Of a stretch of DNA of 64,000 nucleotides, positions 12,391 to 24,406 are shown piece after piece. The notes beneath the pieces were generated by a model. The model did not search any database. It had not been told where the DNA came from and saw only the letters and a list, made by a program, of their open reading frames with translations. Position numbers and translations under genes: made by a program. Location of the stretch: positions 65,329,297-65,393,296 of the forward strand of contig NC_084836.1 in NCBI RefSeq assembly GCF_033115175.1. Direction: 5' to 3'. How positions within the stretch are numbered: position 1 is the stretch's first letter; every line of letters begins with the position of its first letter. Origin of the DNA: Lepus europaeus. Its lineage: Eukaryota > Chordata > Mammalia > Lagomorpha > Leporidae.

Positions 12391-12845
12391 AAGTGACTTT
12401 TACATCCTGTTAGCAAAATTCGCTCTAAAACACCACACTGACTTCTATACATAATTTTAATTTCTCACTGTGCTTCTGTGTTAACTCATTATTATTTTCA
12501 ACCAATAAACATTTCTATTCTCATATATGTTGAAAAATTTTTTCTGTAAATGTTATTGGGCTTCAAATTTTTTGCATTATTTAAAAATTATGGTAACTCC
12601 TAATACCTGTTTAGAAATTAAGTTGTTTGCATGTAGTGAATTGTATATCTTATTTTAAATATAACATTTTTTCCTAGAGCCAATTCTAATGTTTCATGAT
12701 GCATTTGCCTTTTTTATATACTGCAGGAGACAATTTGCTAACATTTGACTTAGGCTGTGATAATCTATGATAATGGGAGACTGGCTAGTGAATTTTCTTA
12801 CCTTTAAATCTTCACCAGGTTTTTGTAAACAGATTTTTCTGGACT

Positions 12846-12967
12846 TTGAAAAATTATTTCATCTCATTTGAAAGGCAGGGAGACACAGAGAGAAAACCGG
12901 GCACTCCAATATAGGATGCAGGCATCCCAAGCAGAGTCTTAACTGCTGAGTCAAACGTCTACCCCTA
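12846..12967 (-). repeat. CSINE remnant, internally deleted
   Basis: About 120 bp: tail-side sequence (CATTTGAAAGGCAGGGAGACACAGAGAG) joined directly to head-side sequence (GGCACTCCAATATAGGATGCAGGCATCCC…CTACCCC), with the SINE middle missing. Confidence 0.65.
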
Positions 12968-13309
12968 TTATGGACCTTAACATGAATGTGTTTTGTTGTG
13001 TTCTCATTTTGAAGATTTTATGTAAATTATGAAATATGTAGAGTCATCTCCTTGGGATGCTCTTTGGAGTTTATGTGGTGGGAAGATTTTTCATTACAAA
13101 TGCATTTGCTTTTCATAAATATAGTAAAAACCCCTTAGAATTAATTTGTGCCAGCTTTTCTAAGCTTTGGTTTCCTAGGAGATTGTTCCAATATATGTCC
13201 AAATTCATTTGTGTGACTATCTGAACTGTCATTGCTCTTTAATGACTCTGTAGTGAATATTCTATAGTGTAGAATCTGTAGTTACATACTTATTGATGTT
13301 TAGCATCTT

Positions 13310-14360
13310 TGTCAAAAATAAAATTACAATATATGTATGTATGTTTATTTCTGGACTCTTTTGTATTGGTGTATTGGTCTGTTTTTCAATACTGTATTAC
13401 TATAGCTTTATAAATCTTTAAGTCATATTTCCCAATGTTCTTTATCAAAGCTGTTTTAGCTATTCTATACCTTTGCATGTAGATATAATTTTTAGAATCA
13501 GCTTTTCAATTCATACAGAAAAATCTGCTGAGATTTTGGTGGAGGTTGTATTAAACCTACAGAAGCACTCGGGTGAACTGAAATCTTAGTAATACTGAGT
13601 CTTCTATTCTATGAATATAGTGTATTTCTCCATTTGTTTAAGTCTTTAATTTCCATCAGCCATGTTTTGTAGCTTTCTGTACATAGATATTTGGCCAAAT
13701 TTATCTCTAAATATTTTCTACTTTGAAGCAATTATTGGCAGTGTTGTTTATTAATAATTTCAATTTTGATTATTTTTTTCAAGTGTAGAGAAAATTGATT
13801 TTTGTATATTGATGTTATATTTCACACTTACTAAATACGCTTATTGTTCTAGTGGTTTTTGAAAAATTTTATTTATTTGAGGGGGGGGGAGAGAAATGTA
13901 CTCCTATTGTCCCATTGACTGGTTCACTCCCCCAAATACCTGCATTGACTGGAATTGGTTCTGCCTGAAGCCCAGAGCTGGAACTCAATCCATGCTTAAC
14001 CCAGTGATTTGCACCATCAATGCTGTCTTGGAAAATATGCATTAGCAGAAAGCTGAGTCACAGTTAGAAGCTGGGATTCAGAGCCAGGTACTCTGGTGTG
14101 GGACACTGGCATCTTAATCACTAACCTAGGTGCCTACACCAATCCTAATAGTTTTACAACAGATTCCAGTGGCTTTTCACATAGACAATCATACAGTCTC
14201 CAAATAAAGATGGATTTGTTTCTCCCTTTCCATTTTGGAGGCCTGAATTTTTTCTTGCCTTATTTCTTTAGCCACAGCTTCCAATGTAGTGTTAAAGAGA
14301 TGTGATGAGTGGAGACATCATTGTGTTGTCCCTCAATTTGAATGGAAACATTCATTCTTC
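13310..14360 (-). mobile_element. Old L1 ORF2 fragment, split by a SINE
   Basis: Reads as antisense L1 ORF2 (typical TATTGATGTTATATTTC…TTTTGTAGCTTTCTGTACATAG… pattern at 13310-13855, resuming at 14141-14340 with GCTTCCAATGTAGTGTTAAAGAG…TGGAGACATCATTGTG). Many stops. A CSINE at 13858-14140 interrupts it. Confidence 0.7.
13858..14140 (-). repeat. CSINE, old
   Basis: Reverse-oriented degenerate C repeat within L1 sequence: TTTATTTATTTGAGGGGGGGGGAGAG start, GACTGGTTCACTCCCC body, and a CACTGGCATCTTAATCACTAACCTAGGTGCC head region. Confidence 0.72.
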
Positions 14361-15560
14361 AATATTTTACTATTAACAATCCAGCATACAAATCCTCATT
14401 TCACTTTTTATTATACTTAATTTTTCTGACTCAAAAAATATAAAATGTTTATTTATGTCCTTTACATATCTGATAAATTCTCTAGCCAGGAATTAGTGCA
14501 GAAAAATGTCCCTGATGGCAAGATGTAGTTTGTCAGAGAGTATATGCATCACTGCTAGATAGTCCTTGATAATGACATCATTGATGACTGATTCCTAACT
14601 CTTCATTTTTCTTCTTCAGTGAGGAGTCAATGCTTCAAAAAGTGGAGAAAGAGATATAAAGACTCAGCAAAAGTTCCATTCTGGTGTTCCCAAGTTGGAT
14701 GTAGCCAATCGCTGTCATTTTGACAGGAAGAAATGAGCAAAATAGATATCCAACTGTACTCTCCTCCTAAATGCTGACCTTCTATAGCCTTGTCTTTGGC
14801 CAAACAACCCTGAAGTCAGAGGTCAGGGTATATATTTGTGAAGTTTGTAAGACGGTCTCACAGGTCATAGAATAAATTTTCTAGAGGGTCAGGTCATTGG
14901 TCTGTTTTTGGCCCTGTTGCATAGTTGGCCAACCCCAACCATTAAGACTCACTGGCAAGATTTTGATAGAGCAGAGTCCCACTCAATTGCCCCGTTTCCT
15001 TCATCTCCCCACCTTTGTCTTGTCTCTCATTGCTTTCCTTTTCCTTTTTATTTTCTTGGGTTCTTTTCTTTTCTCCCTCTCTACTTCCTTTCCTCTTCTG
15101 ATTCAGATTAAATTTACTTATAGTGTTGCTCATATTGTGGCAAGTAGTGTCAATTTCTTGCAAACATGTTCTTCATAAATTTGGCACTAATTTTCATATT
15201 GTTTTGTGTTATTGTTTTCCCTTGTAAATATTTGTAGTATTTTGTGGTTTCAGTTAGCCTAAAGCAATTAATATATTTGCTATGAACATAGAGACAATTT
15301 TTTTTGGTAAGGGTTGTTATCCCAGTAATGGTTCATTACATGAAGAAAAAAGAATAAAATGAAATTTGGGCTTTAGGATATTTTGAAGAAGTTAATCTGA
15401 GTTAATACAGAGGCAAGAAAGACACAGAGTGATTTTGTAACAAATAATTTACATTTGTGAATTTATGATCTTTTAAAAACTTAGTTCCTAGCTTTTAGCA
15501 TTGTCTTTTACAAATTTAACTTGGTTGTTTTAATTAATGTTAGTTTTAAAATTGATAAAT
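14361..15560. other. Intergenic DNA, nothing recognised
   Basis: AT-rich sequence downstream of the second OR gene. A pyrimidine-rich segment (about 14990-15110) explains the open frames seen there. No gene or RNA supported. Confidence 0.4.
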
Positions 15561-15588
15561 AAAAATTAAACTGTATATATATATATAT

Positions 15589-15925
15589 TTTGTTAAAGAT
15601 TTATTTATTTTACTTGAAAGTCAGAGTTACACAGAGAGAGAAGGAGAGACAGAGAGAGAGAGAAAGTTCTTCCATCTGCTGGTTCACTCCCCAATTCGCC
15701 ACAATGGCTGGAGCTGCGCCGATCTGAAGCCAGGAGCCAGGAATTTCTTCCAGGTCTCCAACATGGGTGCAGGGGCCCAAGGGCTTGGGCCATCTTCTAC
15801 TGCTATCCTAGGCCATAGCAGAGAGCTGGATTGGAAGTGGAGCAGCTGGGCCTCGAACCTGCATCCATATCGGATGCCGGCACTGCAGGTGGCGGCTTTA
15901 CCTGTTGTACCACAGTGCCGGCCCC
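15589..15925 (-). repeat. CSINE just downstream of an OR gene
   Basis: Full-length reverse-oriented C repeat. Tail AAAGATTTATTTATTTTACTTG, head GTGCCGGCCCC. The flanking duplication AAACTGTATATAT lies at 15568-15580 and 15926-15938, the left copy followed by a short (TA)n run. It lies about 30 bp beyond the stop codon of the second OR gene, so it is probably in its 3'UTR. Confidence 0.9.
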
Positions 15926-15956
15926 AAACTGTATATATTTATGGCATATCATTCTC

Positions 15957-16892
15957 TTACTTCTTTGAGGGTAACGCAGTTCTTTTAAATGCATCTTTGA
16001 ATGCTTGTCTCACTTGCTGGTTTCTCAAAGTGTAAATGAATGGGTTCAGCATGGGAGCAATGGACGTCATCAGCACTGTCACCCCCTTGTTGATAGCCAC
16101 AGATTCTTTTGCTGAAGGTTTGACGTAGATGAAGATGCAGCTCCCATAGGTGATGGAAACCACAATCATGTGAGAAGAGCAGGTGGAAAAGGCCCTTTTC
16201 CTTTGCTGGGCAGAAGGGAATCTCAGAATGGTCTTGATGATGTATATGTAGGACAGAACCACACACAGGAGGGTGGTGATGAAGGCTAACACAGCACAGA
16301 TCATTACCATCTGTTCCAAAAGCCATGTGTCTGAGCATGAAATCTTCATGATAGGGGATGAATCACAGAAGAAATAATCAATGACATTCAAGTCACAGAA
16401 TTGTAGACCTAGTATCATGATCAGTGGTGGGAGTATGATCAACACACCAATTGTCCAGCAGCAGAAGACAAGCTTTCCACAGACTCCATAGCTCATGATA
16501 GTCACGTAATGCAGGGGTTTGCAGATGGCCACGTAGCGGTCATAGGACATAGTGGCCAGGAGAAAAAATTCAGTTACTCCAAACACATCAATAAAGAACA
16601 CTTGAATGACACAAACATTGTAAGTAATTGACCTGTCACCTGTTGCTATGTTGTATAAATATCTAGGAATACAAGCAGACGTAAACAAAATTTCTAATAA
16701 AGCAAAATTCTGTAAGAAAAAATACATGGGTGTTTTCAGGTGAGAATCTAATAAGGTGAGGAATAGGATGGCCAGATTCCCAGTTATACTCAATATGTAA
16801 GTGAGAAAGAGAAACACAAACACTGGAGCCTGAAGCTGAGGATCATCCGTCAGTCCCAGCAGAATGAAGGTCGTTATTGTCTTGTTTCTCAT
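15957..16892 (-). CDS. OR6C-like: Olfactory receptor, OR6C-type
   Basis: Intact seven-transmembrane odorant receptor of 311 residues from the chosen start. Family marks in order: N-terminal glycosylation site [12 protein letters not shown] near residue 13, the TM1 GN motif, [27 protein letters not shown] at the end of TM3, [15 protein letters not shown] before TM6, and [14 protein letters not shown] in TM7. The Lys-rich C-terminus ends PSKK. Two upstream in-frame ATGs exist, at 16895 and 16904. I prefer 16892 because the paralogues start at the equivalent Met-(Arg/Lys)-Asn-x-Thr. It is very close to the gene at 49327-50283, with identical stretches in TM5-TM6. A 132-bp segment of its N-terminal coding part is copied at 18954-19085. 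Expected role: odorant detection in olfactory sensory neurons; the ligand is unknown. Confidence 0.95.
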   Translation of the reverse strand: MRNKTITTFILLGLTDDPQLQAPVFVFLFLTYILSITGNLAILFLTLLDSHLKTPMYFFLQNFALLEILFTSACIPRYLYNIATGDRSITYNVCVIQVFFIDVFGVTEFFLLATMSYDRYVAICKPLHYVTIMSYGVCGKLVFCCWTIGVLIILPPLIMILGLQFCDLNVIDYFFCDSSPIMKISCSDTWLLEQMVMICAVLAFITTLLCVVLSYIYIIKTILRFPSAQQRKRAFSTCSSHMIVVSITYGSCIFIYVKPSAKESVAINKGVTVLMTSIAPMLNPFIYTLRNQQVRQAFKDAFKRTALPSKK

Positions 16893-16904
16893 CATTGACT
16901 CCAA

Positions 16905-17869
16905 GTTTGTTTCATGTTTTCAGGAAGAATTTGGAGAGATTTCAGGTGAATGGCGTGGTATCTATAGCAAGCAGTGCGAGTGTCCTCTCTTGCTAGGGTA
17001 CAGAGAGTTGCAAAAAACTGTGGCTTTCACTTCAACTACCAAACCAAACCAAACCAAACCAAACCAAAATAACCACAAAAATAACAGATTTAGAAAGTTA
17101 TGTCAGAGATCTGAGGATCTGAAGAAACCCAGGTGACAGAAACTGAGTAAATACAGAAATCATTTATAGGAAAAAGTGACACTCAGTTGCTCTCACCTGT
17201 GACAGAGGGGATGGAGGTGGAAGAATTTTCAATAGCTTAGAATAAAAATAAATGACCAAAGCCATTAAAGCACTTTTAGCAGCTGGGGCTTTTGTGAGAG
17301 CTGTTCAGAGATTTCTTCAATCAGAATCAGTTTTCACTTTGTTTCCCACGGGTTTTCACCAGGCACTGAGGGGTGTTTTTCAAAGCCTGGGAGAGGGTGC
17401 AAGTTTGAGTCATACGTTCTCTGAATATTTCCAAGCTTTCCAAAGCGGAAGGAAGAATAACTGAGAGAACCCCCTCCCAGACATTCCAAAAGTATGCAGA
17501 GCACAGCAGAGACAACTTCCAAAGTTTTGGGGGCAGTTCAGCATGGCAGGAAAAAAATCTAGGGCTTAGACATCTGGGAACCGACCAGCAGAGAACTGAC
17601 CCATAGGAAGAAAATGGAAATGCGTCCTTATAATACTGAAAGGGATGGCCACCACAGTAACCGCAACTGTCAATCTTAGCTTCTGTCCTCACCAAACATC
17701 TGTTGAAGTGAAGAAAAAGGTAAGATGTTTTTGTTTTTGTACAGAAAAGCTGAGACAAACTGTTTCCAGCAGAGCTCCTCGAGCTGGAAATGTCTAACAT
17801 CAATTAGGATGGAGATGTGCAGGAAGAAAGGGCCCCCAAAAGGACCTATGTAACACATTGATGGAAGAA
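16905..17869. other. Upstream flank of the second OR gene
   Basis: Non-coding. Contains a (CCAAA)n microsatellite at about 17039-17068. The open frames at 17252-17464 and on the other strand have no recognisable domain. Could contain a non-coding OR 5' exon, but none can be placed. Confidence 0.4.
17039..17068 (+). repeat. (CCAAA)n microsatellite
   Basis: About five to six tandem CCAAA/CAAAC units upstream of the OR gene; simple repeat. Confidence 0.85.
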
Positions 17870-18900
17870 ATGAGAGGGTATGAATTAGTTGAAAGATCTA
17901 CCATGCTCAAAGATCAGAAGAATTAATATGGTTAAAATGTCTCTACTACCTGAAGCAACATATGGATTCAGTTCAATCCCTATCAAAATCCCCATAGCAT
18001 TCTTCCCAGAAAGAGAAAAATTTATATGAAACCACAATAGACCCCAAGGAGCCAAAGCAAATATGAAAAATAATGCTTGGTGCCATCACACTTCCAGATT
18101 TCATGTTTATGTGTATCTTATAATCTTTTAATATCATGTTGTATACCTGAAATATACACAATAAAAATATTAAAACATACTTCCAACCTAACAAGAATAA
18201 ATCAAGTGGAACATGTACAAAGCCCATAAATTCTAGTTGCAGAAATGAGTGAAAAGCTAAATAGACACATTTACCAGGTTTATGACATAATGAATATTGC
18301 TGACATGTTAGCTTTCTCCACATTGTCTGATGCAATGCATACAATCTTAGTACAAAATACAGCAGAGGTTTTTTGAAGTAGTTGACAAGATAGTTCTAAA
18401 ATTTTATAAGAAAATGCCACCCATATAAGTCTTAGATCAAAACTGAACAAACAGTACTGGTTAAATAACCTATTCAACCTTATTTTTAGACTTGATATAA
18501 GACATAGTGAATGAGCCCCAATGGTATCTGTGTAAGGATGGAAAACAGATAAAGGAGACATCATAGAGACTCCATATTTGGGCTCACACGAATGTGGTCA
18601 ATTGATTCCTTTAAGGTTCCCAGCCAAGTAAATGGGAGAAGGAAATGAAAAAAGGATTTTGACTCCATAGTAGTAGAAATTTCCACAAGGAGAAAACACC
18701 TGAAAACCTCATTCACATTCCATTTCCAAAAATAATTTCAGAAGAATAAATTTTTCTCTTTCTGGAAAGAATGCTACAGGGATTTTGATAGACATGGAAC
18801 AAGAAAATTTCCATTAGAAACAAAGGAGAAAATCTTCATTGCCTTGCAAAGACTTCTTGCAGGGCAAAAAAGTAACAACTATAAAAATACTTACAAATTA
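17870..18900 (+). mobile_element. Old L1 ORF2 fragments
   Basis: Degenerate L1 ORF2 3'-half sequence in sense orientation. Pieces resemble the segment before the ORF2 C-terminus (AACATATGGATTCAGTTCAATCC…ATCAAAATCCCCATAGC at 17955-18000, and AAAATCTTCATTGCCTTG…AAAGACTTCTTG at 18828-18860). A GTTGTATACCTGAAATATACACAATAAAA-type end is embedded at about 18145. Multiple stops. Confidence 0.6.
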
Positions 18901-18953
18901 GTAAAATGTAATTATAAATATGTACTCCACATACACAAATAATTATAAATATG

Positions 18954-19085
18954 TTTCAGGTGGGAATCTAATAAGGTGAGGAATGGGATGGCCAGATCCC
19001 CAGTTATACTCAATATGTAAGTGAGAAAGAGAAACACAAACACTGGAGCCTGAAGCTGAGGATCATCCGTCAGTCCCAGCAGAAT
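18954..19085 (-). pseudogene. OR gene fragment copied from the gene at 16 kb
   Basis: 132 bp matching 16734-16865 with only about three visible mismatches, in the same orientation. It covers TM1 to the first intracellular loop (DSHLKTP-side back to GLTDDPQ). There is no poly(A) and no obvious target-site duplication. It sits in old L1 debris about 2.1 kb upstream of its source. It cannot encode a receptor. Most simply a templated insertion or a deleted tandem duplicate. Confidence 0.9.
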
Positions 19086-19984
19086 CTGGTAAAAAATCGA
19101 ATTTGCTACTCAGATGGAACTGTCATCTGAAAATAAGTGAGATCTCAAACATCATCCAACATCGTACTTACTTTTCTGAGCGTCCATCGTAGCTTCTTTT
19201 GCTTGAGTAATTACAATAACCCTGAAGACTAAAGAGCCAAAGGAAAGAGTTAGCAAAGGCTTGCGTGTGAATTGCTGGTCATTCTTAACTGATGACCCCA
19301 CAACCACAGTCATGTACTTTTGAGATGGCTTAGATCTCCCTCGATTTTTAAACTCCGACACGTGGCAAAGCTTTTCTCACTAAGCCTTTATAATTTTTGT
19401 TGTAGGAAACATTTTCTGATTACTTCTCCATTTGAAAGTAAAGTACTATTCAAAGTCCTCTATACTGTCAGGAACTCTCTTAGAGCTGATGATGGGCATC
19501 TCTCTAATTTTACATCAATGCGATGGCTTTTTCTTTCTTTGGAAGCAGTGTTGTTGATAATATTGAAAGTAAGTATATAAACAAAAAGGTCCTTGGTGGC
19601 TCAGGGTAAGGGACCCCTAATGAATCCCTTGTGTGAAGCACTTGGGCAAAAAGATACAACAGTGGGGACAGCTCCCTAGAGAGGTGAAGATTCACAAGAG
19701 CACGCACAGTCTAACACAAACCAGTGGAAATCAGTTGATAAGCAACTAGACGGATTGCTCCTCATTAATTTATTTGTTTTGTTTATGGCAACTAAATGAT
19801 CATAAATGATTTTTTTTTTGTTCTTTGCTATTTTGTTATGTTTACTTATGTAGATTTAATGGTGGCTTAACAAAATAATTCAGCCAAGTTTCCTAGAATC
19901 ACAGAATCAAACTAAAAAAGTAAGAAATATAGATAATAAAACATAAACAATTACAAAGTATTAATGTACATTTTCAGGATTTTT
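19086..19984. other. Upstream OR flank with a paralogous block
   Basis: Non-coding. The stretch at 19590-19650 (GGTCCTTGGTGGCTCAGGG…AATGAATCCCTTGTGT…CTTGGGCA) resembles 11315-11370 and 55300-55365, which lie upstream of the first and third OR genes. No gene recognised. Confidence 0.45.
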
Positions 19985-22310
19985 TGGATACAGTCTTCAA
20001 TTCTGGGAAATGTAGCATTAGATGATTTCATTGTTGTGTGAACATCATAGAGTGTATGTACAGAACCCTACATGGTAGAGCCTACTACACACCTAGGCTT
20101 ATAAGCTACTGCTCGTATGCAACTGTGCTGCATACTATAGGCTATGGTAACATAGTAGTTAACTACTTGTATATCTAAACGTTTACATATGGAAATGCAC
20201 AATAAAATATGGCATAAAAGGTAACATATGGTACATCCATAGTGGGCATTTACCATGAATGGAACTTGGAGGTCTGGTGGTTACTCTGGGTGTCATGAGT
20301 GAGTAGTGAGCAAATGGAAGGCCAGGACATTACTAAATACCACTGTAGATTGATCAAGATTATATATGTAAGCTAAACTAAATTTATAAAAAGTGTCTTC
20401 TCTTCAATAATAAATTAACCTTAGCTTATTATAGCATTCTTACTTTATGAAAATTTTAAGTGAATAGGCTTTTGGCTCTTTTATAGTAGCATTTAACTGA
20501 AAACACAAATACATTGTTTCAGTTTTATAAAATACTTTTTAGCATTATTTTATAAGCTTTTTCTCCTATTTTAAAAGTTACTTATTTTTTAAACTTTTTG
20601 TTAAATCTAAGACGCAAATTAGCTTAGGCTTACACAGGGTTGAAAATCACATAGCACTGTCTTCTACCTCCTCATCTTGCTTCACTGGCGCAATAAAAAT
20701 ACAGGGAGCTGTCTTCTCCTGCAGTAGCAGTGCATTCTTCCAGGTACCACCTGAGGGACCTGGCTGAGGCTCTTCGAGAGGAGCTTTCATTCTTTTGGAA
20801 AAACATCCACAGGGATTCCTTTGCTTAGTTTCCATTTTCACCTTAGATTTGCTTGTAATCAGACAATGCACCATGAACATTCTTCTCTGTTCATGAAAAC
20901 CAGTCCATGTTGGGGTCCACATTTTCAGACTTTTAAAGGAGCTTGTTGAGTGAGGTCTGCGAAAGCCCCTGCTAAACATCTTCACAGAATTTTCCTGTGT
21001 GTTCTTTCTCTTCTCCTGCAGTTTTCTTTTCTTCAGTTACGTGTTACTGTTGCAGTTCCGACTCTTCCTTAGTCACATCCTTAGGGACTGCCTCTAAGTG
21101 CTCCTCAACGTTGTCCTCATCCACATCCAACTTAAAGTTGCTGCCATCTCAACCGAGACTTGCTAATCTTTGAAACCTCCTCATCTTTTGGAAGTCATGG
21201 CTAGTCCTCTTCTATTTCTTCCTCAAGATGCAGTCACATGCCCCAAAGCTGTAATGTTCTCCACACCATCCTAGATGTTGTATTCGTTCAAGCATCACAT
21301 CAGGTAGTGGGCTTTAAAAACTGCTGTCAATCCTTGATCCATTGTTTGGATCAAAGAGGTGGTATTTGGAGAAGGTAGACCACCTTGAAATTGGAGTAAA
21401 GATCCCAATATAAGAGGCTGTGCAGGAGCATCATAGGTAATAATCAAAATCTTGAAAGATACATTATTCTCCAAACAGTACTTCATTTTGCTGGTATTGC
21501 AACTAGTGGAAATGATGGGAGAGAAATCTGGCCACCCACGACTGCTTATAACTCCAGTAGTATGTTGACGGTGATTTGCTTATTGATATGTCTGAAAGCC
21601 CTGTAGTTCTTACTGTGCAAGATCACAAGGAGTTTCAGTTTGCAACCTTCAGTGTTGCTCCCAAGCAGGATTGTTATCCTGTCTTGAAAAGCCCAGAAAT
21701 TGGAATTGACTTGGTTTTCTTATGGATGGAAGTTCTCTCAGATATCTGTTTCCAGAAAGGAAGTTTCATCCACATGGAAGATTTATTCTGCTAAGTAATA
21801 TTCCTCCACAATCAGTTTATCTAGGATTTCCAGAAATTCTTCAGCTGCCTTCACTTCAGTACTCACAAATTCACCACTTATTTTCATATCGTGCAGTGAA
21901 TAACAATTCTCGAATTGTTTAAATAGCAGTGAACTGAGTGGGGCTGTTTGGGTTCAGCCTTTTTTTCTATTTTCAGTATCACAAACAACTGTTTGGCTTT
22001 GGCCGGGGTCATCATGCTGCCCAGAGGGGTGTGCTTCCATGTCTGGTCTTCAATCCAGGTCATTAAAATGTTCTCCATATATGATGCAGGCCCATCTCGA
22101 ATTATTGTTGGTCTTATTGCCTCTAATTAAGCAGATCCTTTGACAAACTTCATCATCTTATGCTTACTCTTCAGGGTGGCATGCACATGCCTACCTGGTG
22201 AGCAATAACCAATCACCAATTTTCTAACTTCATAGTCCTCAAAAATTTTAATTTTATTTCCAAGTCAATCACTCAATGTGCCCTCTTACTCCAGCAATTG
22301 TGGTGGATTT
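19985..22310 (-). mobile_element. Tigger/pogo-type DNA transposon fossil
   Basis: Minus-strand remains of a pogo-superfamily (CENP-B/jerky-like DDE) transposase. The piece around 21300-21486 contains the family's characteristic asparagine-threonine-threonine-serine…MDQG stretch with an FKAHYL-type continuation. 20647-20985 translates the C-terminal region, and 21576-22200 the catalytic part read in broken frames. Terminal sequence near 20000-20130 (CATAGAGTGTATGTACAG…GGCTTATAAGC) looks like a Tigger terminal region. Several frameshifts and stops: no functional transposase. The exact Tigger subfamily cannot be settled by eye. Confidence 0.72.
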
Positions 22311-22335
22311 TGTACACTTTAAGAGCTGTGGTGAA

Positions 22336-22390
22336 TGCCACATGGGAGACCAGGAGAAGCACCTGGCTCCTGGCTTCGGATCAGTGTGCT
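22336..22390 (+). repeat. CSINE fragment
   Basis: Short piece of CSINE body in forward orientation (CACATGGGAGACCAGGAGAAGCACCTGG…CTTCGGATCAG) at the edge of the Tigger fossil. Confidence 0.7.
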
Positions 22391-22423
22391 GGATAACAAT
22401 TTTTGAATATTGTATCTTTTTTT

Positions 22424-22733
22424 AAAAAAGATTTACTTATATATTTATTTGAGAAGTAGAGTTACAACAGACAGAGGGAGAGGTGTTCCACCCACTGGTT
22501 CATGCCCCAACTAGTTGCAATGGCCGGAGCTGTGCTGATGCAAAGCCAGGAGCCAGGAGCCAGGAGCCAGGAGCCAGGAGCTTCTTCTGGGTCTTCCATA
22601 CGGGTGCAGGAGCCCAAGCACTTGGGCCATCTTCCACTGCTTTCCCAGGCCACAGCACAGGGCTGGATCAGAATTGGAGCAGCTGGGACTCAAACTGGTG
22701 CCCATATGGGATGCGGGCCCACAGAAGGGGTCC
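22424..22733 (-). repeat. CSINE with internal CCAGGAG expansion
   Basis: Reverse-oriented C repeat. The body normally carries one or two AGCCAGGAGCCAGG units. Here CCAGGAG is repeated about five times in tandem at 22545-22580, a small minisatellite born inside the SINE. Confidence 0.88.
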
Positions 22734-22881
22734 CGAATAGTATATCTTTTTGATCACTCCTTTATGTTTTAAAATAATTCTGAATTTGAAATTTTTGATC
22801 ATTACATCATATTATTAAATAATTCTAAATTTGAAAATGTATTTGTAGTCTTCTCTATTATCTAATTTAATTAATTAATTA

Positions 22882-23400
22882 TTTTTTTAACTTTTATTTA
22901 ATGAATATAAATTTCCAGTGTACAGCTTATGGATTACAATGGCTTCCCCCTCCCATAACTTCCCTCCCACCCACAACCCTCCCCTCTCCCGCTCCCTCTC
23001 CCCTTCCATTCACATCAAGATTCATTTTCAATTCTCTTTATATGCAGAAGATCAATTTAGTATATATTAAGTAAAGATTTCAATAGTTTGCACCCACATA
23101 GAAACACAAAGTGAAACATACTGTTTGAGTACTAGTTATAGCATTAAATCAAGATGTACAGCACATTAAGGACAGAGATCCCACATGAGGAGCAAGTGCA
23201 CAGTGACTCCTGTTGTTGACCCAACAAATTGACACTCTAGTTTATGGCACCAGTAACCACCTTAGGCTGTTGTCATGAGTTGCCAAGGCTATGGAAGCCT
23301 TCCAAGTTTGCCGACTCTGATCATATTTAGACAAGGTCATAAAAGACAGGGTGAGGATAGTAACCAATGATCCTAAGAGTGGCATTAACCAGGTCTGAAC
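22882..23400 (-). mobile_element. L1-type 3'UTR of the composite element
   Basis: Antisense L1 3'UTR. The minus strand carries CTTCCATAGCCTTGGCAACT, AGAATTGAAAATGAATCTTG, a GGGAGAGGGAGCGGGAGAGG purine tract and ATTAAATAAAAGTT before the A-tail. Homologous to the 3'UTR at 38290-38726 but clearly diverged from it (another L1 subfamily). Confidence 0.82.
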
Positions 23401-23689
23401 AATTATACAGCATTAAGTGGGGAAGAGGACCATCAGTACACACAGGTTGAGAGTAGAGCCATTGGAGGTAGAGTAGAGGTTATGATTACGAAGGAATGAG
23501 GCCCAAGTGCGCTAGACAGGGTCTAGAACAAAGGACAGAGGCATTATTAGAGGAGCTAAGAAAGGTGCTGTCTGAGCTACAATTAAGTTTTCTGACTGAG
23601 AGGCAAATAGAACCTGATAGAAGGGGCTTGATAATAATCTGGTGGGCTTTAGGCCTTGTAAGTTAAGAGGCCCAGACCAATCTACCTCT

Positions 23690-24240
23690 TCACATGGGGT
23701 ACATCCTAAGGGAGGTGTGAACCTCCTAGGGGAAGGCACTCTGTTGACTTTCATTACTTGGCTGGCCTGGGAGGAGAGCTGGTCAGGTAAAGGCAGGTGG
23801 CATCTCTAACAAGAAATTTACAGTTCTGCCTGCAATGTTGCTGACCCTACTTGACCATCCCCTCAGCTGCAGTGGTCACTTTGGAAGTTGGGCTGAGTGA
23901 AGGGCTTTTCAGCTTAGAGCCAGTAAGATCTGTGGCTCTGACCTGGGCATCCTTCGACTCCAGGGCAGGTCCATTTCCAGTGATCCAACTCTTGGCAGAG
24001 CTGCCAGGGCTCTTCACAAGCTGACTTCTGCTGAAGCCCAGGCTTACCACATTGAAAGCCACTGCAGTAGACTGGCCTGTTGGGTCTCCTTGAGGGCAGA
24101 TCACTGTACAGATCAGCCATTAGTAGGCCTGCCACCCATTGCTTCTGATGCCTAGCTTTCTTTTCCTCCTGGTTTGTGTTAAATAAGACCAGAGGATGCA
24201 AGTCAAGGGAGTGCCCGTGTCCCATCTCTAATCTTCGGTG
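23690..24240 (-). pseudogene. Degenerate retroviral NC/protease fragment
   Basis: Aligns by eye with provirus positions about 33120-33720 (nucleocapsid end of gag into protease): shared landmarks are GGAAGGCAC followed by GTTGACT…ATTACTTGGCTGG, AAATTTAC(A/G)GT, TCCTTCGACTC and TTTGATGG/TTGAGGG near the zinc-knuckle region. It is shortened, with frameshifts and stops, and lacks the rest of pol. Divergence shows that it came from an older relative of the intact provirus and is not a fragment of it. No coding capacity. Confidence 0.8.
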
Positions 24241-24381
24241 GCCTGAACTACAAGTCTATAGTCACAGGCATGTTCTGTAGTAGTTTTTCTAAGGTAGACA
24301 ATGCCCATGAGGAAAATTATATTCTCACTTACAAACTGTCTTTCCCTTTGGTCTGAAAGGGAGGTTTTTTTCTACTTACTG

Positions 24382-24406
24382 TTTACTTCGCTGATGGCGA
24401 AGTAAA
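24382..24406. other. Perfect 10-bp hairpin
   Basis: TTTACTTCGC, 5-nt loop TGATG, then GCGAAGTAAA: a perfect inverted repeat inside the unidentified part of the composite element. Possibly chance or a structured RNA element. No function assigned. Confidence 0.7.

Noticed and set aside
15985-16338. 117-codon frame antisense-frame shadow, also seen at 49496-49726 and 59883-60155
   Set aside because: Out-of-frame shadow of the conserved OR TM5-TM7 region; it recurs only because the OR genes are paralogues.
20647-20985. 112-codon frame on the minus strand as a possible host gene
   Set aside because: Flanking broken frames show it belongs to a Tigger/pogo transposase fossil.
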